DNA from: Neopestalotiopsis rosae
Lineage: Eukaryota; Ascomycota; Sordariomycetes; Amphisphaeriales; Sporocadaceae
Direction of reading: 5' to 3'
Assembly (NCBI GenBank): GCA_023078685.1
Contig: JALGAS010000005.1
Coordinates: 4,154,001 to 4,218,000 of the forward strand
Length of the DNA stretch: 64,000 nucleotides
Shown: positions 37,086 through 48,708 of the stretch, in pieces
Layout of the letters: every line of letters starts with the position of its first letter
Numbering within the stretch: the first letter of the stretch is position 1
Notes under the pieces: generated by a model
The model's input: the letters and a program-made list of their open reading frames with translations, nothing else
Told to the model about the DNA's origin: nothing
Database searches by the model: none
Program-made: the position numbers and the translations under genes

Positions 37086-38789
37086 CGTGATGTCTTTCTT
37101 GCGATGCCTCAAGCACAGCAGAGAAGAAAAAACCTCCGATGGTTCTAGTCGCAAAACTGGTACGAGCGTCGCGAAAGAGAGATCTGCAATCGTTCCTGGG
37201 TCATCGTCTCTATTTGGTCCACAGATCTGGGTGGGATTTAGGTCCCAGTCATCAACTTCCCGACGGTCCCAGTCGAGACATGTCAAAAAATTGATCAGGG
37301 CAACCTACAGCCGTCACAAAGCGGGTCCCGTTCGTCCCCCCGGAAATACTCCTGCTACGCTCTACTGGCCAGATGGCGTCGACTACTACATTGTAGCGGC
37401 CGCTACATACTACTAACAGTAAAAGAGGGTTTGTCCTTGGTGTGTGAAGTGGCGTGGAGCTGAAACGAAAAGACTGGGCAGAGGACATTTTCGGATCCAC
37501 AGCGTTCCTCGAACCGTTAAGCGTTGAATATAGTCCGACCATTCTTGGCCTCTGGGGTTTCATTGGTGTCGTCCGATGTCTCATACAGAGTGGATTCCCT
37601 TATACGATGCATGTGAAGCGCTAGGGTCGAGTCGTTGATTGTTGCAGTGCAGTAAGGAGTAGGTCAATGCTGGCTTCCATGTCTAGATCACCAGGCTTGT
37701 CTTCAGGCTTGTCTTTGCTCGGGAGTTGAACCGACGGCTAAGGGCCCGCGTTAGTCTGTCATGCTCCGACACTATCGACAATTCCCCGGCCTCCTGCTAT
37801 TCAGACCCTGGGTTGCAACGCACGCTCAGACTCGGGAGATGTTCTTTGCCACGCTAGGATGACCTTGAGAGTGGAGATGTCAAAACCTCCAGGTCGGAAT
37901 CGGACCCGCCCGAATCGCAGCGAGGGCCCTGAGCGACTGCAAGATCCTTCGCGTGCGCCCCTAGCAACCAAGGCAACCTAACACGATGCAGACCGAGGTG
38001 AGTGTGGAATAGTGCACGATAGCATCTGCCATATGGAGTTGCTAGTAAGGTAGTATGACCAATGCAGACTATCTAATGCAGTGGCACAGCACAGAGTGGC
38101 ACTTAGCAAAACAAGACGGCAAATTTCGCTTGCTGCTTTTGGTCTAGATGCCAGGAAACACCAGCCCTGTGCAACTCGCAAGCCCCTCCGATAGTCCCGC
38201 ACTATGGTATAGTCTAGCGACGGTAAAACGCCCACTTCTACTATAGCATATTTTATGACAATATTATGCCAACCCTTGACAGCTCGCTTACACCCATAGG
38301 CGTCCATATGCAACTCAACTCGGCCGAAACCTCTTGTGAGGATAGCGACATGGCTAGCAGGGAGTTGAACAGCCTGTTCTGTCCACCTTGGTTACTCCCC
38401 CTCACGGTGCAATGGCCAAGAATGTCACTGGACATTTCCGTCGCCCCTCGAATCCCTTGTTACCCTCATTTCTCCCCTCCTCATGACCTGATGTGCCTGA
38501 CTAGTGCCAACCAACGGGCTCCTCGGCTCACGATCATCTCTGTGCTCAAGCAGCGAATGGACTCTGAATATATTCGCAGCATGCTGCCCCCCTCTAATCA
38601 ATGTGATGCTTTGTCCAACCCGCAAGCTGCTCACGGTCTTCACTCTTTCGGCCTGAACCCAGTGGAATTGGTTGTCACTCATTACTCAATCTCATCATTT
38701 CCCGCTTGTGTTGTATATCTCGTCATCGTAATTCCGCTTATACAGCGCGATCAAAAAGCCATTCCCGCTAGCTTCCGAACTTGCTCAAC
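37086..38789. other. Intergenic stretch between divergent genes
   Basis: Promoter DNA for the CFEM gene and for the oxidase at 38790. The part before 38790 is pyrimidine-rich. Frames present are short and domain-free. Confidence 0.5.
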
Positions 38790-40607
38790 ATGAGACCGTT
38801 TTCCATAGCTCTCGCGGCAGCCCCCGTCTTCACCATGGGCGCCCAAGCCAGCACCTGTTACGCCATGCCAGGCGACGCTGCCTGGCCTTCTGCTGCTACC
38901 TGGTCGCAGCTGAACGCCACCGTGGGCGGCCGCCTGATCGCGACGGTCCCCATAGGCTCGCCGTGCCACGATCCCAACTATGATGCCGTCGCTTGTGCGG
39001 CCCTGCAGGACGAGTGGACACTCCCCACACCACAGTACGTTGTGCCTTGCATGTCTCGCTTATTTCCGCTCCCGCGTTAATCGTCCGTGTGTGTGTGTAG
39101 CTTGAACTCCTCCTCTTCGGTGATGGAGCCTTACTTTGCTAATCAGAGCTGCGACCCTTTTACTGCCCAGTCGAAGCCCTGTGTGCTTGGTAACTACGTG
39201 TCTTATGCTGTCAATGTCTCGAGCACCGCCGATGTTGTCGCCACGGTCAAGTTTGCAAAGAAGAACAACATTCGTCTTGTCATTCGCAACACTGGTCATG
39301 AGTAAGTTTTACCCCTTGAAGATATAGTCAAGACGTTTCATGTTGATAATTTGCTCTATAGCTTCCTTGGTCGCTCCACTGGCGCTGCCGCGTTGGCGGT
39401 CTGGACACACAACCTGAACTCCATCGCCGTGACTACCTGGTCTGACTCCACCTACTCCGGTTCCGCCCTGAAGGTCGGTGCCGGTGTCGTGGGTTATAAA
39501 GCCGCCGAAGTTGCCCACGAGAACGGCCTTGTCGTCGTTGGCGGCGAGTGCCCGACTGTGGGCCTCGCCGGTGGCTTCACTCAGGGTGGTGGTCACTCGG
39601 CCCTGTCTACCGAATTCGGTCTTGCTGCTGATCAAACCCTCCAATTCGAGGTTGTGACTGCTGCCGGAACCGTCGTGACTGCTTCGTTGAAGAACAACAC
39701 TGATCTCTACTGGGCCCTGTCCGGTGGTGGTGGCGGTACTTATGGTATTGTGACCTCCATGACTGTTCGGGCTTTCCCCGAGGCCAACGTTGGAGGAGCT
39801 GCTCTCGCCATTGCTGCTGCATACACAACCACGGACAACTACAATGCAGCCGTCTCATTCTTCCATGCGCAGCTACCCAACATGACTGATCTGGGCGCAA
39901 GTGTCGGCTACATTGTCACCGACGAATACCTTCAGATCAACCCCGTGACTGTGTACAACTCGACCGGAGACTACGTCCAGAACACCGTTCTGGCACCTTT
40001 CATTGCCAAGCTGGCAGAGCTGGGCATCCCATCGTCCTCGAGCTTCACTACTCTCTCGTACTATGACCACTATGCAACATACATGGGTCCTCTCCCCGAG
40101 GGTCACCTGGCCGTAGAGTCCTACACTTTTGGTTCCCGTCTGGTCCCCCGCAGCGTCATTGAGAGCAACAAGACCAGCTTCGATGCCGTAGTGCAGAACC
40201 TGACGGCCAACGGCGTCATCCTGGGCGTCTCGGCCGGCAGCTTCACCAACATCCAGGGAGCCACCAACGCCGCCCACCCGGCCTGGCGATCCGCCGCCAT
40301 GCAGATGCAGCTCATTACGCTCTGGAACAACTCGGCCTCTGCTTGGGATGCCAACATTGCCGCACAGAAGCGCATGACCAACGAGTTCGTTCCGCAGATC
40401 CAGGCCATCACCCCCGGCAGCGGTACCTACCTCAACGAGGCCGACTTCAACCAGCCCAACTGGAAGGTCGACTTCTTTGGAGCCAACTACAACAAGCTCT
40501 TGGCCATCAAGAACAAGTGGGATCCTACTGGAGTGTTTTACATTCTCAAGGGTGTCGGTAGTGACGCTTGGACTGTTGCCAACAACGGACGCATGTGTCG
40601 GGCTTGA
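38790..40607 (+). CDS. Secreted BBE-family FAD oxidase with both flavin-linking residues
   Basis: Three exons: 38790-39034, 39101-39301 and 39362-40607, giving 563 aa. The N-terminus (FSIALAAAPVFTMGAQA) is a signal peptide. FAD_binding_4 (PF01565) has LVIRNTGHDFLGRSTGA, with His148 across intron 2, and GGECPTVGLAGGFTQGGGHS with Cys212. These are the two residues that tether FAD bicovalently in berberine-bridge-enzyme-like oxidases. The C-terminal BBE motif is NYNKLLAIKNKWDPTGVFY. Several N-glycosylation sequons fit extracellular location. Such enzymes oxidise carbohydrates or phenolic/alkaloid substrates using O2. It contrasts with the window's other family member at 11656, which lacks the His. 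A (GT)n run abuts the second exon's acceptor. Confidence 0.93.
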
Positions 40608-41891
40608 AGTGCATAATAGCGGAGTTCTTTTAACGAATGATGATCCATAACATCCGAGATACATACAAATCAACGTCATAATGATAATTTCTATTGCATC
40701 TGCTTGTGAAATCACTTGTCTGTCTTGTTTGAGCTGTATCTTGGACCAGCCCAATCGAGTAATTGGGCTCTTAGTAGAGCAGTATGTACTGAGTATGCCC
40801 CAAGAGGCCTTTGCAGGCCAGTCCGTATTGGTGGTGATCATCGTAGGACAGCAGACCCGATTCGGAATTTCCCTTCACTCGGTGGCCTATTTTGGCACAA
40901 TCCCGCGTACCCGGCAATAGAAAGAAGGAATATGATCGACTGGTTTTCTTCTTCCGTCACTTTGGGTATGGAATTCGTCCGTTCTCCACAGCCAACACAA
41001 AATACAGTTCGTTTCATGATCGTCGCTGCATGCGCCCGGGAGTTGTGTGTGTGTGTGCATGCACGCTCAGGCCCAAATTTGACGAGAACCTTGAATGTGG
41101 TAGGACAATGCAGAAGTGCTGCTGACTAGAGCCCACTGAAGGATCACTTGCAGCAACGTTTCAGAAACAAAATTGGCAAAATTGGGCGCTAGACGTGGGG
41201 ACAGAAGCTTGGAGGTCTCCCTCGGTCTCCCTGTCTCCTACTAAGCTTTTTTGTTTTCTGCACTAGACTTCGTGATCACCACCCTAACATCGCTAACCTC
41301 GCCATGCCTCGGCCCACTATCCAGTCTTTCCACTCGGCATGCACGCCTGGCATGGCACTTTGAGATGCTAGCCTATCGCACAATCCTTGCGGGCCGCCAA
41401 AAGCCATGTGTTCATACCTTCCCAACACTGAAATGATCGGCGCGCACGATCTATCCAAACACTTCGGGGTCACGCGATCCGGACTGTCCTTTTGGATGTG
41501 CTCGGATGCATTCAGCTCTGGACGGCCAGGCGGTCATTCCACAAGATCCGTCTGGTTACGACCAGTGGCCGGCCTTGCACCTCCTTGAGGTGAAGATCTG
41601 CCGCTCGCAAGAGCTCTGTTCGCCGGTACTCGTGGTGGCTATATCCATCCCATCCACGACCGAACACGACGTCGACGACGATACTGGGAAACGAGTCATG
41701 CAGGCCGACATGACGCCGGGCGACCAACAATTGAACGGTCACTAGTAGCTCACTCGGCAATGGATTGAGCTCTCTGTTGAACTCATCCTCATCCCAGTTT
41801 CTAGTGGAGTCTAAGGACAGGCAAATCGTCTACCATGGCAAGGCTACGCTATCTCAACCGGCTGTTCCATTAGCTTCTCGATCAGAAAGCT
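40608..41891. other. Intergenic stretch
   Basis: Contains a GT repeat at 41045-41057 and only short unsupported frames (for example 41512-41760 minus). Confidence 0.45.
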
Positions 41892-42620
41892 TCAAAGTAC
41901 GACGCTTGGCTGCAATATCCTTCGCAAGCTAGTTATTAGTAATGAACGAAGCTTGGCCCAAACATTCCTTTCCGGCAGTCCGATTTGTGGTAGCTGCCTT
42001 GGTACACATGTGTCAAGGCCGCCGTGTTTGTCTAACATGGCTCTACCAAAGGCCCCAAATTCATTGCATTCCCTTGCTCCTTGAAGATGGCATCCGATAA
42101 GGCGCCATTTACCTTGGACTCTACACCAGGCTGTCTCGAGCTTGTCGTGGCTCTCGTCATCCTCAGCCATCGCCTTGTGCGTGCTCTTGCCAGAGACAAT
42201 GACCTCGTGAAGGAATGACTCGCGCAGAACCACCGGGAGGTCGAGGACGAATTCAAATTCGGGGGGGGGTGGGGGGGGGATGATATATTTAATCGAGCGA
42301 GCACCTGCTTGTCTGCGGCAGGCGCTGTTTCGTCGGTGGCATCGTAAGCTTGACCACTGCAGGTGCATTTGAAGGGGAATAGTTTGCCCTTGATTGGCTC
42401 GATTTGAGCGACCTCGCCGTTATGAACGACAGCTTCGTAATCGCCAATCTGATCATAGATGAGTCTGAAACAATCGCCGAGTGATACGTCGATGATAGGA
42501 GCAAGTCGCTCGAAGACGACCACACGGTCAATGAACGTCTTGTCGGCCGCCCGTTGGTCCTGCTGGCTATTGTACATTTGCGCAAAGCGCACCCACAACG
42601 TCAGTCTAAATGTAAAATCG
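41892..42620 (-). pseudogene. Conserved-looking hypothetical protein gene split by a frameshift in a C-run
   Basis: On the minus strand one frame gives FTFRLTLWVRFAQMYN, DRVVVFERLAPIIDVSLG and IEPIKGKLFPFKC up to KQVLAR. The next frame then continues with EFEFVLDLPVVLRESF, AWCRVQGKWRLIG and NEFGAFGRAMLDKHGG to a stop at 41892. The switch happens within the sequence C9-A-C9 (42261-42279), where one base more or fewer changes frame; no GT-AG intron can bridge it. Both halves have protein-like composition. I recognise no named domain, though the aromatic, compact segments recall a SnoaL/NTF2-like fold (weak inference). The 5' end probably has a further exon: a strong TCTCTTTCTGTAG acceptor lies at 42621-42633, with a possible exon 42721-42779. 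The break may be a real mutation or a homopolymer sequencing error. Confidence 0.6.
42261..42279. repeat. Homopolymer pair C9-A-C9 (minus strand) at the frameshift
   Basis: G9-T-G9 on the plus strand. Such runs are prone to slippage and to base-calling length errors. It sits exactly where the two coding frames of the surrounding gene change over. Confidence 0.9.
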
Positions 42621-42779
42621 CTACAGAAAGAGACCCGTTAGGACGCAATGTTTTGCTGAATGAACTGGATTCAAGATTGGCCATGACGCTGCTTGTAGTT
42701 TTCCCAGGGGGGCGATCGACCTATGCAGGTGTAAGTCCAGCTTCCTCGAGCACCACAAGATGCGAGAGCACACTTCCAT

Positions 42780-43264
42780 TTTTAGGTTCGCTTCATGAGC
42801 TCAATATATGGTGTAGGTATCTAGAGCGAGAAGAAGTACAAAACATTTTGGTTCACCCGGGAGTATCTTGTGTATACCCGCAAGGCGACATCAGCATGAG
42901 CTGTAAGTCATTTCCATATCAGTCTATTAACCCATCTTGCATGGTGGTGCGATGGCGAGCAGAGTTGATGAAGCGTTATCGCTTGGATGTCCTTTTGACG
43001 AAACATTGCTAATATCAAGTGGACAAGGCGATGATGCATATCCTCGCCGTTTTGGCAGCAGCAGCTGGATATACAAGCATTTTGATACGCTCTCACCGTA
43101 GCTGAACCATAGGGTCGACGTTTAATGTAGCGATCACACATCATAAATGTGGAGAGAACCCACAGAATTCTCATGATTCCGAGTCTGACAATCGCATAGA
43201 ACAATTGGAGGAAACAAACTCTTGCTTGATCTCAATACCTCAGAGGGTCAAATAGTTATTGGAA
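42780..43264. other. Short intergenic stretch
   Basis: No supported gene beyond a possible first exon of the frameshifted gene at its left edge. Confidence 0.4.
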
Positions 43265-44264
43265 TCAGCTGTCAAAGGTATGAGCTTGAACATCAATAGT
43301 GTCCACGACCCATGTCTTCCCGCCATCCGTCGTCGAGACACCGGAAGTCGTTGCCTCGTTCAGAGCCAAAGTATTGATGAAGGATGAATCAGCTGCATTA
43401 AGAATGATTGTAGTATCGAGGTACTCTGTCACACAAGTGAAAGTCAGCTGGTGAGCCTCTTAGTCTTGACGACAGTTTCGTCGTGCTATAGACTTACGGT
43501 GAGCGTCGACACTACCTTGACATGCGTCGTCCTGGCACTCTGTGGCAGTGCCAAAGCCTGCAGCCTCACCCGAGGCTAGGATGTATTAGCATCACTCCGT
43601 CCAGGAAAGGAGAAAACGAACTTACATGTTGAAATACTCGATACTGCCACACCATTAACCGAGACGGTTTGGTCGTATTGTTGCGTCGAGTCGTTGTACT
43701 TGTCTGCGCATTCTGTCAGTTTTCATACTTCTGATTGCTCGAATGGAATTTCGGTCAAGTACAATGAATTGTCAAGGCAGTCCCGCTGTTCACGCCCAGT
43801 TTGTCTCCTTCCTCCTGTTCACCTATTCCATCATGTCAGCAGCGACTTTGGTTTTTGGTGATGACAAGGATTCGCCTACTTTCTAGAACACTGGCGAACA
43901 CACACCACTGCCCGGTGCTGCCACCGCACTCGCTACAATAATGGTTAACATTTATTTCCAGACATTTGCTTGAACCTGATGGAAGGACACATAGCGCGAC
44001 GTAAGACACTCACGTGTTTGGGTCCTTGGTCGCGACAGCTATGGCCTGGATGAGGTCGCCATCGCTAGTCGACATGCCGGGCCACAGTGCCAGTCTGTCG
44101 ACCGCCGGACTAGGCACGACGGGCAGTACGAGGGTAGTATTGGCCTCACGGATCCAAGAGCTTGTAGGGCCCATGGAAAAGTAAGGACCGAAGCCATATG
44201 TTGTCGCTTGGACAGTGGCGGTCTCGATGATGGCCAACAAGGCAAGGGCTGAGAGAGATTTCAT
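43265..44264 (-). CDS. Secreted protein of unknown function, six exons
   Basis: Six exons: 44014-44264, 43880-43932, 43763-43822, 43626-43703, 43498-43575 and 43265-43425, giving 226 aa; all splice phases close. It begins with a signal peptide (LSALALLAIIETATVQA). The mature part has LWPGMSTSDGDLIQAIAV, a CGGSTGQWC segment, then SVNGVAVSSIST, ECQDDAC and a C-terminal half that reads VVDTIDVQAHTF. Four cysteines fall in two pairs. No GPI signal or membrane helix is present at the end. I do not recognise the family. Five introns in under 1 kb is a high density; the exon 3/4 junction (GT at 43762, AG at 43704) was chosen because the neighbouring acceptor would create a stop. Confidence 0.72.
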
Positions 44265-45784
44265 TTCGTTGGCATAGAATATATCACAAGAGGCAATGAG
44301 AATGGAGATTTGTCGTAGAGCGGATAGTTGCTCTGGAAATCCGTCAAATTCTGGTCTCGAGAGATATGATTCTTCTTCTATTTGCGAACTCGCGTAGCTT
44401 AGGTAGGTGGGTATCTATAAGAATTACGCCTCCCTTGAAATTCATTGGAAAAACTCACTACTCAGTAGATAGATCCCTCCTACATAGTATCTGCGTCGAA
44501 CAGATCATAGATCCTCACAAGTCAATGTATACTGAAACCCAGCCTTGATCGTAGACCCTGACGTGCGCAACCAATCTGCTAGAAACGGAACTTGCTGTGG
44601 ATACCACTTGCGGTTAGCAGTCAGGAGTGCACCACTGTTTCAGGCTAATAGTCACTGTTGACCTCACAAGACCCTGCTGGGAATATTCGTATGACTACTC
44701 GGAATGAGGCGACGGTGCACCAAATAAATGACGTGCGTGGGTTGATTGAAGTTACGCGTATATTTCTTCCACAAGTGAAGAGTGCCGTCGAGGCTGCCTT
44801 ATTTCCCCTTTTGTAGGTGGCCAGGTACATATATTTCGTAGCAGTAATTCTACTGTTGCCATGATGGAACTTGACCACACAATCAAGAAAAGCGATTGTC
44901 TCACAGGATGGAATCGCAAACGCTCGAGGTGAAAGTGACCTTAGCAAAGAACCGCAGCTAGGCGTTGATTCTCAAGGACAAAACATAGGGACAAACGTTG
45001 ATGGACTTTTAGGAATAGGAAAATTGAGGTACCACGATAGATTCGCAAACTGTCAATGCTCCATTAGCAAGTAATTGCTGAGATAGATCGTATTTCCGGC
45101 AGTCGAGGGTGTCAATACAGCTCAAAGAAGCGTTGCGGCTTTCGACAGGCCCTCGATGCGACGGGCGCAGTGGGTGCAACGCAGGGTCTCATTGCTAAAT
45201 GGTTACAGAAATTGAAGTCAAGCCCGAGAAGCGACAACGCGGCCCATCTCGTTCCGAAGAAACAAACAGTTGTATTCTAAGAGCATTTTCTAGCTCAAAA
45301 ACGTGATGAGTGTAAGTCTAGTCACATATTCCTACTTTTCTTCCAGTTTCTCTGTCTCTATGGTTGCCTCCTTGACGCAATTGGTGTTGTCTCTCTCATT
45401 AAGTCGTGCGAGCCAAGCTTTCGTTAGGTGTCCGTAACAGGCGCATTGTGGCCCTTGGAAAGGCGTCAAGTGAACAAGCCCTGCCGTGGTACTGAAATAC
45501 TTATGTTGCTGGATACCTTGGTAGTATATGGCATGACTACTGAGAATTTTAACAATGTGTTTCGTTCTCATGTCTACACCAGAGCCATGTTGCCGCTTTG
45601 ACTCTTCTATCACGGCGCATGTTTTCAAAGTTTTATGCGGATCCGGTCTTTGCACAACAAGCATTCAAATATGTAGGAGTTCTAGTCGACGCCAGAAAGC
45701 GTGCATTGCCTGCGATTACACAACACTTTGTACGATTGGTTTGTTTTAATGGCATGCATGCCGAAGCTTCATGTACATAACATG
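44265..45784. other. Intergenic stretch
   Basis: No credible gene. Frames at 45332-45664 (minus) and 44871-45074 (plus) lack domains and ATG/splice support. Confidence 0.45.
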
Positions 45785-47475
45785 CTAAACCACGTATCTG
45801 AACCCATTGACAACTGCCCTCTGCTCCACCTCGTTAAGACCTGCAAGCTGTGCCTCATTACTGGCCGACAGCCGTGCACTCAGCTCATCAAACTTCCTAT
45901 TGGACCTCTTCAAGCTGAATCGGATCGTGAGGATGCACGTCAAAGCGAGGCACTCAAACGCTAGGAGAATACCCCACGACACCTGGAAAGTAGGCTCGTA
46001 CTTATCGAGCCAAAAGTAGTTTGCAAAGAGCGACGCAATGTTGGCCAGCGTATTAGCGATACCAATCGCAGCCGCCTTCTTGACGCGAGGCTGGCCCAGC
46101 GTGGACGAGAGCCATGTGTAGGTCGTGGCGTAAACACCAAAGGCGCCTCCCGTCAGCGGGAAGGTAAAGGCGTAACGCACCCACTGGTCGCTGTAGGGCA
46201 CCGCAATAAGAATCACGGTCGCCACCATGGCCATGGAAATGGACGTTGCCGCGGGTATCGATCGCTTCTGGACACGGTCGGCGTAGAAGCAAAGACTGAT
46301 GCACCAGAGGAACCCGAAGACGTAGGGCGGCGACGTCAGCAGCAGGACCGTCATATTGTCGGTGAATCCAATCTCCTTGATGAGGGTGGGGAAGAAGTGC
46401 GAGTAGGAAATGTTGGCCGTGACGGCCATTTGCAGGCAGGCAAAGATCCACGAGCGGTAGTCCTTGACGGCCAGAACGAGTCCCTTTTTCCATGAACTGT
46501 CCTCCTCTTCCGACAGTCCCTCGGCGCCGGCATCTTCAATCAGGCGGCGTTGTGCGATCGACTTCTCCTCGTCACTGAGCCACTTTGTTGTCGCTGGATA
46601 ATCTGGCAGAGAGAACATGGCGCCAATTGCAATGACAATGGTCATCAACCCTTCCAGTATGAACAGCCACCTCCAGCTCGCTAATTTGGTAACTCCCGTC
46701 ATGCCATCGAGGATGCCCGCCGAGATCAGACCGGCAAAGGCGTTGGAAAGCAGGATACCGCTGACGAGAAAAGCCATGCGTATGCCAAGTTCTTTCTTGG
46801 TGTACCAGCAAGACAGGTAGTATATGGCACCGGGAAAGAAGGGCGCCTCGACGAGACCGAGGATGAAGCGAACAATCAGGAGGCTTGCAGGGCTGTTTGT
46901 CGCAGCTGTGCAACCGGACACGATGGCCCACGTGATCATGCAGCCGGGCTATGAATACGTCAAGTCAGCCATGCCATCTTCAAGCATTTCCAACGCAATA
47001 CAAGGGGTCAGGAGCTTACCAGGAACAACGACGGTCTGACTTTGGTCATCAGAATAGAGGACGGCAGTTGCATGGCGATGTATCCTGCCGAGAAGATGGA
47101 GATGGCAGTGTTATAGACGGCACCCTTAACGTGCGTGTCCTCTTGAAGGCCATAGAGACGGGCTTGTGTGATTGAGTTGCGGTCTAGGTAGTTGCATACG
47201 TAGCTGGGCGTGGGTTAGCTGGTCGGCCTTCATCTGTGCCATGACATGACGACTGAGATGTCTTGGCTGACAGCCTGGACATTGGAAACTCACATGAGAA
47301 CGAGGAATGGCAAAATCCTCGTGTCGATTTTCCTCAACAACTTCTTCTCGAGCTCTTTTGCCCGCATAGCATCGACGGTAATGCCATTTTCACTGTCTTG
47401 ATGCGTCTTGTCGATCTGCTCAACCCATTCGTCTTGCTCGGCCAGTACCTTGCCAGAGCTGTTGATGTCCGTCAT
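45785..47475 (-). CDS. MFS permease, Dal5/anion:cation symporter (ACS) type
   Basis: Three exons: 47294-47475, 47020-47203 and 45785-46948, giving 509 aa. After a charged N-terminus (RAKELEKKLLRKIDTRILP, the usual pre-TM1 motif of the family) come about 12 helices. Diagnostic stretches are YVCNYLDRNSITQARLYGL after TM1, AGYIAMQLPSSILMTKVRP, FILGLVEAPFFPGAIYYLS, CWYTKKELGIRMAF and WRWLFILEGL. This is the fungal allantoate/nicotinate/pantothenate-type permease family, which moves small organic anions with protons at the plasma membrane. It is 370 bp downstream of, and in the same direction as, the amidohydrolase gene, which suggests import of that enzyme's substrate. A CGG-N7-CCG palindrome lies 236 bp before its ATG. 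Confidence 0.93.
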
Positions 47476-47710
47476 CGTATTGGTCTTGTTGGAAATTGAC
47501 GAATGAAGATGGTGAGATGGCAGGATAGAAAAGCCAAGTAAAGACAAGAAGCAGGCCAAGAATCTGGGCCTTGGATGGTGGCCTGTTATAGTCGGCCAAG
47601 CCCTTGGTAGGAAGCCCTTTCCCCGGATGGGGTATTCTGGGGAACAAGTTCGGTGGGACTGGGGTCGCGGCAAGGGAGTGACCTCTTGGGTAGATACAGT
47701 GCTTTGCAGA

Positions 47711-47723
47711 CGGAGCAAAGCCG
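47711..47723. promoter_or_regulatory. CGG-N7-CCG palindrome in the MFS permease promoter
   Basis: CGGAGCAAAGCCG, an inverted CGG pair with 7-bp spacing, the kind of site bound by Zn2Cys6 dimers. It lies 236 bp upstream of the permease start codon. Four more copies with the same spacing are in the promoters of neighbouring genes. Confidence 0.45.
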
Positions 47724-47844
47724 TGCATCAGGTGATGGTCATGTAAATCTCAGCTCATAGGTCGTGTCCTTGGTGTTTGTTTGCCTTGCACCCACCATCC
47801 GCTCCCCCACCGGGAGTAGGGACACAGCAGTGACCCAGGCACCT

Positions 47845-48708
47845 TTACAAGAACAAGCGCGACGGATTCGACACCAGCATCTGTCGATATTGCTCGTCTG
47901 TCAGCCACGACTGTACAGCTTTCAGCTCCTCGTCCCACTTTGCCTCTGGATTGTTGGGCGTCGGCTCAAGTCCTCCTCTGCTGGTCTCGACGTGCGGCCA
48001 GTCAGTTCCCCACAGCAGCCGGTCTGGCGCCGTGTTAGCATATGCTTGGACAACGCCCTTCATGTCCCGGAAGTTGTCCGGCGACCTTCGGTACAAAGCC
48101 GATATCTTGACGTAGAACTTGCCAGTGCGCAATAAGTCTAGGAATGCATTGAATTCGCGACTGTTAACGTCTTGGGGAGTAGCGCAGGCACCGTGCTCGG
48201 CAACAATGACAGCAGAGCCAAAGTCCACGTTCCCCAGATCAGCCCATACCGATAGCGGCATCTGCATGGATATGACCCAGCCTCGACCTTTAACAGCATA
48301 TGATCTAGCCAACGAGGCCAAGTAAGTTTTGAGATGATCAAGACCAGACCCAAAACTCCCAAAATTGCCTTGAAGCCGTATACTTCGGACGCCCATCTCA
48401 TGCATATTGTCAATGGTTTCTTTGATGAGCTCGCAAACGTCGTTGCCTACGACTTCTTCCGTGATGACTGAGGCGCGGAAATGTTTCGCTGGATATTTCG
48501 CAGTAGCCTCGCGCAGTTGTGTTAGCAAGCCATGATGACCATCTTCAGGGCTAGCCTGGACTAGGAGCAGGCCGTTGCTCTTTGTGTTCGCAATCAGGTC
48601 GTCCACTGTGGCTGGACTTGGCATGTATGCTCTGTCGCTTTTGAAAGGAAATCGTGCTGGATCGAAAACGTGCAAGTGGCAGTCCCATGACTCTGCTGGG
48701 AACTCCAT
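47845..48708 (-). CDS. Amidohydrolase-2 family lactonase-like hydrolase (COG3618 type)
   Basis: Single exon, 287 aa, the usual length. The metal-binding HxH is WDCHLHVFDP (His11, His13) near the N-terminus. Later elements are GVRSIRLQGN, VIVAEHGACATPQD and LLWGTDWPHVE, whose Asp and His complete the active site of the amidohydrolase_2 fold (PF04909). This family includes L-fuconolactonase, galactarolactone isomerase and 2-pyrone-4,6-dicarboxylate lactonase, so a lactone of a sugar acid or aromatic breakdown product is the likely substrate. No targeting signal is present, so it is probably cytosolic. It is followed in the same direction by an organic-anion permease. A CGG-N7-CCG site lies 304 bp upstream. 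Confidence 0.9.
   Translation of the reverse strand: MEFPAESWDCHLHVFDPARFPFKSDRAYMPSPATVDDLIANTKSNGLLLVQASPEDGHHGLLTQLREATAKYPAKHFRASVITEEVVGNDVCELIKETIDNMHEMGVRSIRLQGNFGSFGSGLDHLKTYLASLARSYAVKGRGWVISMQMPLSVWADLGNVDFGSAVIVAEHGACATPQDVNSREFNAFLDLLRTGKFYVKISALYRRSPDNFRDMKGVVQAYANTAPDRLLWGTDWPHVETSRGGLEPTPNNPEAKWDEELKAVQSWLTDEQYRQMLVSNPSRLFL

Noticed and set aside
39873..40841. 322-codon minus-strand open frame opposite the BBE oxidase
   Set aside because: Same cause: mirror of a GC3-rich gene, with no domain, start context or splice signals of its own.
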